Origin: DASUTW01 sp035513995
GTDB taxonomy: Bacteria > Actinomycetota > UBA4738 > CALAEC01
Length of the DNA: 9,924 nucleotides
Direction of reading: 5' to 3'
NCBI GenBank assembly: GCA_035513995.1
Contig: DATKBL010000003.1
Coordinates: 1 to 9,924, forward strand
The position numbers were made by a program, and so were the translations under genes. Below, in pieces: positions 7,862-9,924 of this stretch. Numbering within the stretch: the first letter of the stretch is position 1; each line of letters begins with the position of its first letter. The notes beneath the pieces are model-generated. The model was given only the letters and a program-made list of their open reading frames with translations, had not been told where the DNA came from and ran no database searches.

Positions 7862-9298
7862 TCAAGGCGTAGGAGCCGGCTCCCCTTGGGGAGCCGGCTC
7901 CGTCTCTTCGGCCTGCCCGCCGGCGAGCTGCCGCCGAACTGTGAGGTCCTGTGTGATCGGGTCGAGCTGCACGGTGTCCCACGCGACGAGCTTCATCGGG
8001 TCCCCGTCGAAGTAGAGGAGCTGGGCTGAGAGCGGGATGGCCTGGGGTGCCGTGAACGTGTCCAGGCCCCCGGCCCCCGTCGACCCCACGCGGAGCAGGA
8101 TCGTCCCCTCTTCCACGCGGCTCGTGGTCTCGTGGAAGTGTCCGCTGACCACCACGGGCACGAGGCCGACGGAGGCCTCGGCCATCCGGTCGTCGTGGAC
8201 CGCGAGCAGATCGGGCTCGAGCTCCTCGACCTGATCCGCGACCACCTCTCCCACCGCGAGGACGGTCTCCTCGATCTCCTCCCCCGGGTAGTCTCGCTCC
8301 AGGGTGGGGGTGAAGAGGGGGTGCGGCGCCCCGTAGATCCGGAGGCCCTCGACCTCCTGCATCTCGTGGCGCAGCACGACGGCGTTGGGCTGAGCGAGGA
8401 CCTCGTTCACGGTCAGCGCAGAGTCATGATTGCCTCGCACGAACACGTAGGGCACCTGGAACTCGCCGATGCGCGAGGTGATCCCCTGCTCGAGCGGGCT
8501 CCCGAACGAGGTGAGGTCGCCGGTGTCCAGCACCAGGTCGACCTCGAACGACGAGGCCAGCCGTTGGGCGAAGTCCATCCCGATGGGGGAGAGGTGGATG
8601 TCGGAGATGTGGAGCACCACGATGTCGGCCCCGGTGGTGGGCGGCGTGGTGGCGATCGTCGTGTACGCGGCCACGGCTCCCCCGACGAGGCGCTCCAGCT
8701 CGACGCGGAAGTCGTCGATCCGGCCCCCCGCGTCTCGGATCGGTCCCACCAGGCGCGGTGCCAGCGCGAGGGAGCCGGAGAACGTCGGACTGAGGAACGC
8801 CTCGGGTCGGAAGGTGAGCCACGAGACCCCCGCCGCCCCCCCGAACAAGAGGCCGGCGGAGACGACCCCTGCCACAGCCGGGCGCCACCGGTTGCGGTAG
8901 ATGAGGAGGCCGGCACCCGCGGCTCCGACCAGGACCACCCCGAGCGACCTGAGGCCGTACAAAGCCAGCGCGGCGGGGGCCTCCTCCTCGACCTCGAGTG
9001 CCAGCCCGTCCACGCCCTTGTGGCGGACGATCTCGCCCAGCTCGGCGGCGGCCACCTCCTCGAGGGTGGCGGAGAGCTTCAGCGGGGGGAGGTGCGTGTC
9101 GGCCTCGAGGCGCCCGAAGGGCGGGAGCGCGAGCTCGGTGCCGCCGGAGCCGGGGCGGCCGAAGAACTCCACGCGGAAGGGCCCGAGCGGGTACTCCTGG
9201 CGCCCGGCCATCAGCAGCGCGAGCCAGGCTCCCACCATGCCGACGAGCGCGGGCACCACGAGTCGCGCGAGCCGTCTCCGGATGCGACGCTCCGCCAC
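7862..9298 (-). CDS. Membrane-anchored calcineurin-like metallophosphoesterase
   Basis: The 478-residue product has the ordered motifs of the calcineurin-like phosphoesterase fold: SDIHLS at 232-237 (D.H), DTGD at 258-261 (GD), GNHDS at 289-293 (NHD), a VHDD segment near 367-370, and GHFHE at 386-390 (GH.H), which together bind two metal ions. Before this domain are a basic N-terminus (RRIRRRLAR), a membrane helix at about 12-31, an ~80-residue soluble segment, two more helices at about 114-134 and 141-163 joined by a basic loop (RNRWRP), and a linker. With the positive charges inside, the catalytic domain would be outside the membrane. The substrate cannot be read from sequence. The GTG start at 9298 keeps the basic segment and first helix; the open frame upstream overlaps the next gene and lacks protein-like features. 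The Pro/Glu-rich C-terminal tail is encoded by the terminator repeat. Confidence 0.88.
   Translation of the reverse strand: MAERRIRRRLARLVVPALVGMVGAWLALLMAGRQEYPLGPFRVEFFGRPGSGGTELALPPFGRLEADTHLPPLKLSATLEEVAAAELGEIVRHKGVDGLALEVEEEAPAALALYGLRSLGVVLVGAAGAGLLIYRNRWRPAVAGVVSAGLLFGGAAGVSWLTFRPEAFLSPTFSGSLALAPRLVGPIRDAGGRIDDFRVELERLVGGAVAAYTTIATTPPTTGADIVVLHISDIHLSPIGMDFAQRLASSFEVDLVLDTGDLTSFGSPLEQGITSRIGEFQVPYVFVRGNHDSALTVNEVLAQPNAVVLRHEMQEVEGLRIYGAPHPLFTPTLERDYPGEEIEETVLAVGEVVADQVEELEPDLLAVHDDRMAEASVGLVPVVVSGHFHETTSRVEEGTILLRVGSTGAGGLDTFTAPQAIPLSAQLLYFDGDPMKLVAWDTVQLDPITQDLTVRRQLAGGQAEETEPAPQGEPAPTP
7872..7901 (+). terminator. Perfect 14-bp inverted repeat, likely bidirectional terminator
   Basis: Bases 7872-7885 are the exact reverse complement of 7888-7901, with TT between them. 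As RNA this gives a very stable GC-rich stem of about 13 pairs with a four-base loop. It begins 13 bases after the stop of the 51-aa ORF and is followed on the plus strand by GTCTCTTC, which is only moderately T-rich. It lies between two converging transcription units and so can stop either. It also lies inside the 3' coding end of the minus-strand phosphoesterase gene, where the two arms encode the repeated residues EPAP. Confidence 0.75.
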
Positions 9299-9304
9299 GG
9301 ACCC

Positions 9305-9310
9305 ACTGTA
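9305..9310 (-). promoter_or_regulatory. Possible -10 element of the metallophosphoesterase gene
   Basis: On the minus strand this reads TACAGT, a TAnnnT match ending six bases before the GTG at 9298, the spacing expected of a leaderless actinobacterial transcript. No clear -35 or Shine-Dalgarno is visible in the 35-base gap after the upstream gene. Read-through from that gene is equally possible. Confidence 0.35.
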
Positions 9311-9333
9311 CCCGCGGCCGGTCGCCTCTCCCG

Positions 9334-9924
9334 CTACGCGATGGGGAAGGGCCCGGTCTGGCCCGGTTGGTACTGGATCAGCTCGAAGAGGTCCTCGTAG
9401 GTCACGACGATGTCGCCGGCGACCCAGAGCCTGCGGCTCCAGCCGCTGTCGAGCGCCGTGTATCGCCAGGCGCCCGCCTCGAAGGTCCCCACGGGCGTGG
9501 CGATGCGCTCCTCGCCGAGCCACTCGTATCGCTGGCGCACGCTGCGCGGCTCGCATGTCACGGGGTCGAGGTAGAGCACGTTGATCTCGGCGGTCCCGTC
9601 GAGCCGCGCGGCCGTGATCGCGTTGAAGCAGGGCGAGAGATAGTCGAGGTGGAGCTCGGGTCCCCAGGGGAGCTCGATGGGCTCGCCGTTCGTTGTCCCG
9701 GCGATCGTGTCCCCGTGCGGAGCGAAAAGGAGGTTGGCCGCGCCCGTGTCGATGTGGACGCGGACTATCGAGCCGTCGTCCGCGACCACGACGTCCACGG
9801 TCTCGGTGTGCGGCTCGGGCGAGTCGGTCGTGATCGTGGCGAAGTATCGCCAGCCCGCGGGCGCGCGTGCGGCCCGGAACTCCTCCCTCCCGACCTCGCG
9901 CCCCTCGCCGTCCATCACCGTGTA
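9334..9924 (-). CDS. Unrecognised beta-rich protein (partial, runs off right edge)
   Basis: The minus-strand frame is open from the window edge to a TAG at 9334-9336, giving 196 residues. GTG at 9918 or ATG at 9915 could be starts, but the frame continues upstream and the first residues (YTVMDGEGREVGREEF) already look like an ordered strand, so the true start is probably outside the window. The sequence alternates short hydrophobic strands with turns and lacks long helices. Two cysteines (SPCFN and VTCEP, about 25 residues apart) could pair if the protein is exported. The second half contains TPVGTFEAGAWRY and LWVAGDIVVTYE. The Y.V.dG..vG opening and the GTF...W strand recall DUF3108/LolA-like beta-sheet folds, but this is a weak impression and I assign no function. 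It ends 35 bases before the metallophosphoesterase start on the same strand, so the two may share a transcript. Confidence 0.75.
   Translation of the reverse strand, partial: YTVMDGEGREVGREEFRAARAPAGWRYFATITTDSPEPHTETVDVVVADDGSIVRVHIDTGAANLLFAPHGDTIAGTTNGEPIELPWGPELHLDYLSPCFNAITAARLDGTAEINVLYLDPVTCEPRSVRQRYEWLGEERIATPVGTFEAGAWRYTALDSGWSRRLWVAGDIVVTYEDLFELIQYQPGQTGPFPIA

Noticed and set aside
8132..9400. 422-residue plus-strand open frame opposite the metallophosphoesterase
   Set aside because: The minus strand carries all phosphoesterase motifs in order; the plus-strand product is Gly/Glu/Arg/His-rich without a plausible fold.
9299..9556. 86-residue N-terminal extension of the metallophosphoesterase frame
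   Set aside because: It overlaps the upstream gene in another frame, is rich in Arg/His/Ala without structure, and would place a disordered basic region before the first membrane helix. GTG at 9298 is a better start.

Overview
The window is a high-GC, tightly packed stretch of bacterial chromosome. Its gene order (3' end of recF, a DUF721/DciA gene, gyrB, gyrA, a DUF3566 membrane protein, tRNA-Ile(GAT) and a very small membrane protein) is the conserved block found near the replication origin of Actinomycetota. Together with the GC-rich codon use and GTG starts, this points to an actinobacterium. Some residues in GyrA and GyrB, and the presence of an archease/RtcB pair inside the block, suggest a lineage away from the well-studied Streptomyces and Mycobacterium groups. 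I cannot place it more precisely from sequence alone.

Layout. Positions 1-478 hold the tail of recF overlapping a dciA-like gene, both replication or repair functions. A short gap with a consensus extended -10 promoter precedes gyrB (596-2536) and gyrA (2548-5001), which encode the two subunits of DNA gyrase. An 82-residue membrane protein of unknown function starts on the base after the gyrA stop codon. It overlaps the start of an archease gene (5247-5660) by four bases, and rtcB (5705-7138) follows, encoding the RNA ligase that archease activates. The DUF3566 gene (7142-7552) comes next, then a well-formed promoter, tRNA-Ile(GAT) (7609-7682) and a 51-residue membrane peptide. A perfect 14-bp inverted repeat at 7872-7901 ends this plus-strand series. 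No terminator is evident between gyrB and the DUF3566 gene, so one long transcript is possible, perhaps with an internal promoter in front of rtcB.

On the minus strand, reading towards the plus-strand genes, are a membrane-anchored calcineurin-type metallophosphoesterase (7862-9298) and, upstream of it, the 3' part of an unrecognised protein that runs off the right edge (9334-9924). The transcription terminator of the plus strand lies inside the coding sequence for the C-terminal tail of the phosphoesterase.

Most of the content is core housekeeping. The most unusual points are the archease-RtcB module placed between gyrA and the DUF3566/tRNA-Ile genes, the small membrane ORF coupled on both sides, a glutamine at the GyrA position equivalent to E. 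coli Ser83, and the terminator that doubles as protein-coding sequence. I found no CRISPR array, insertion sequence, prophage or defence system.
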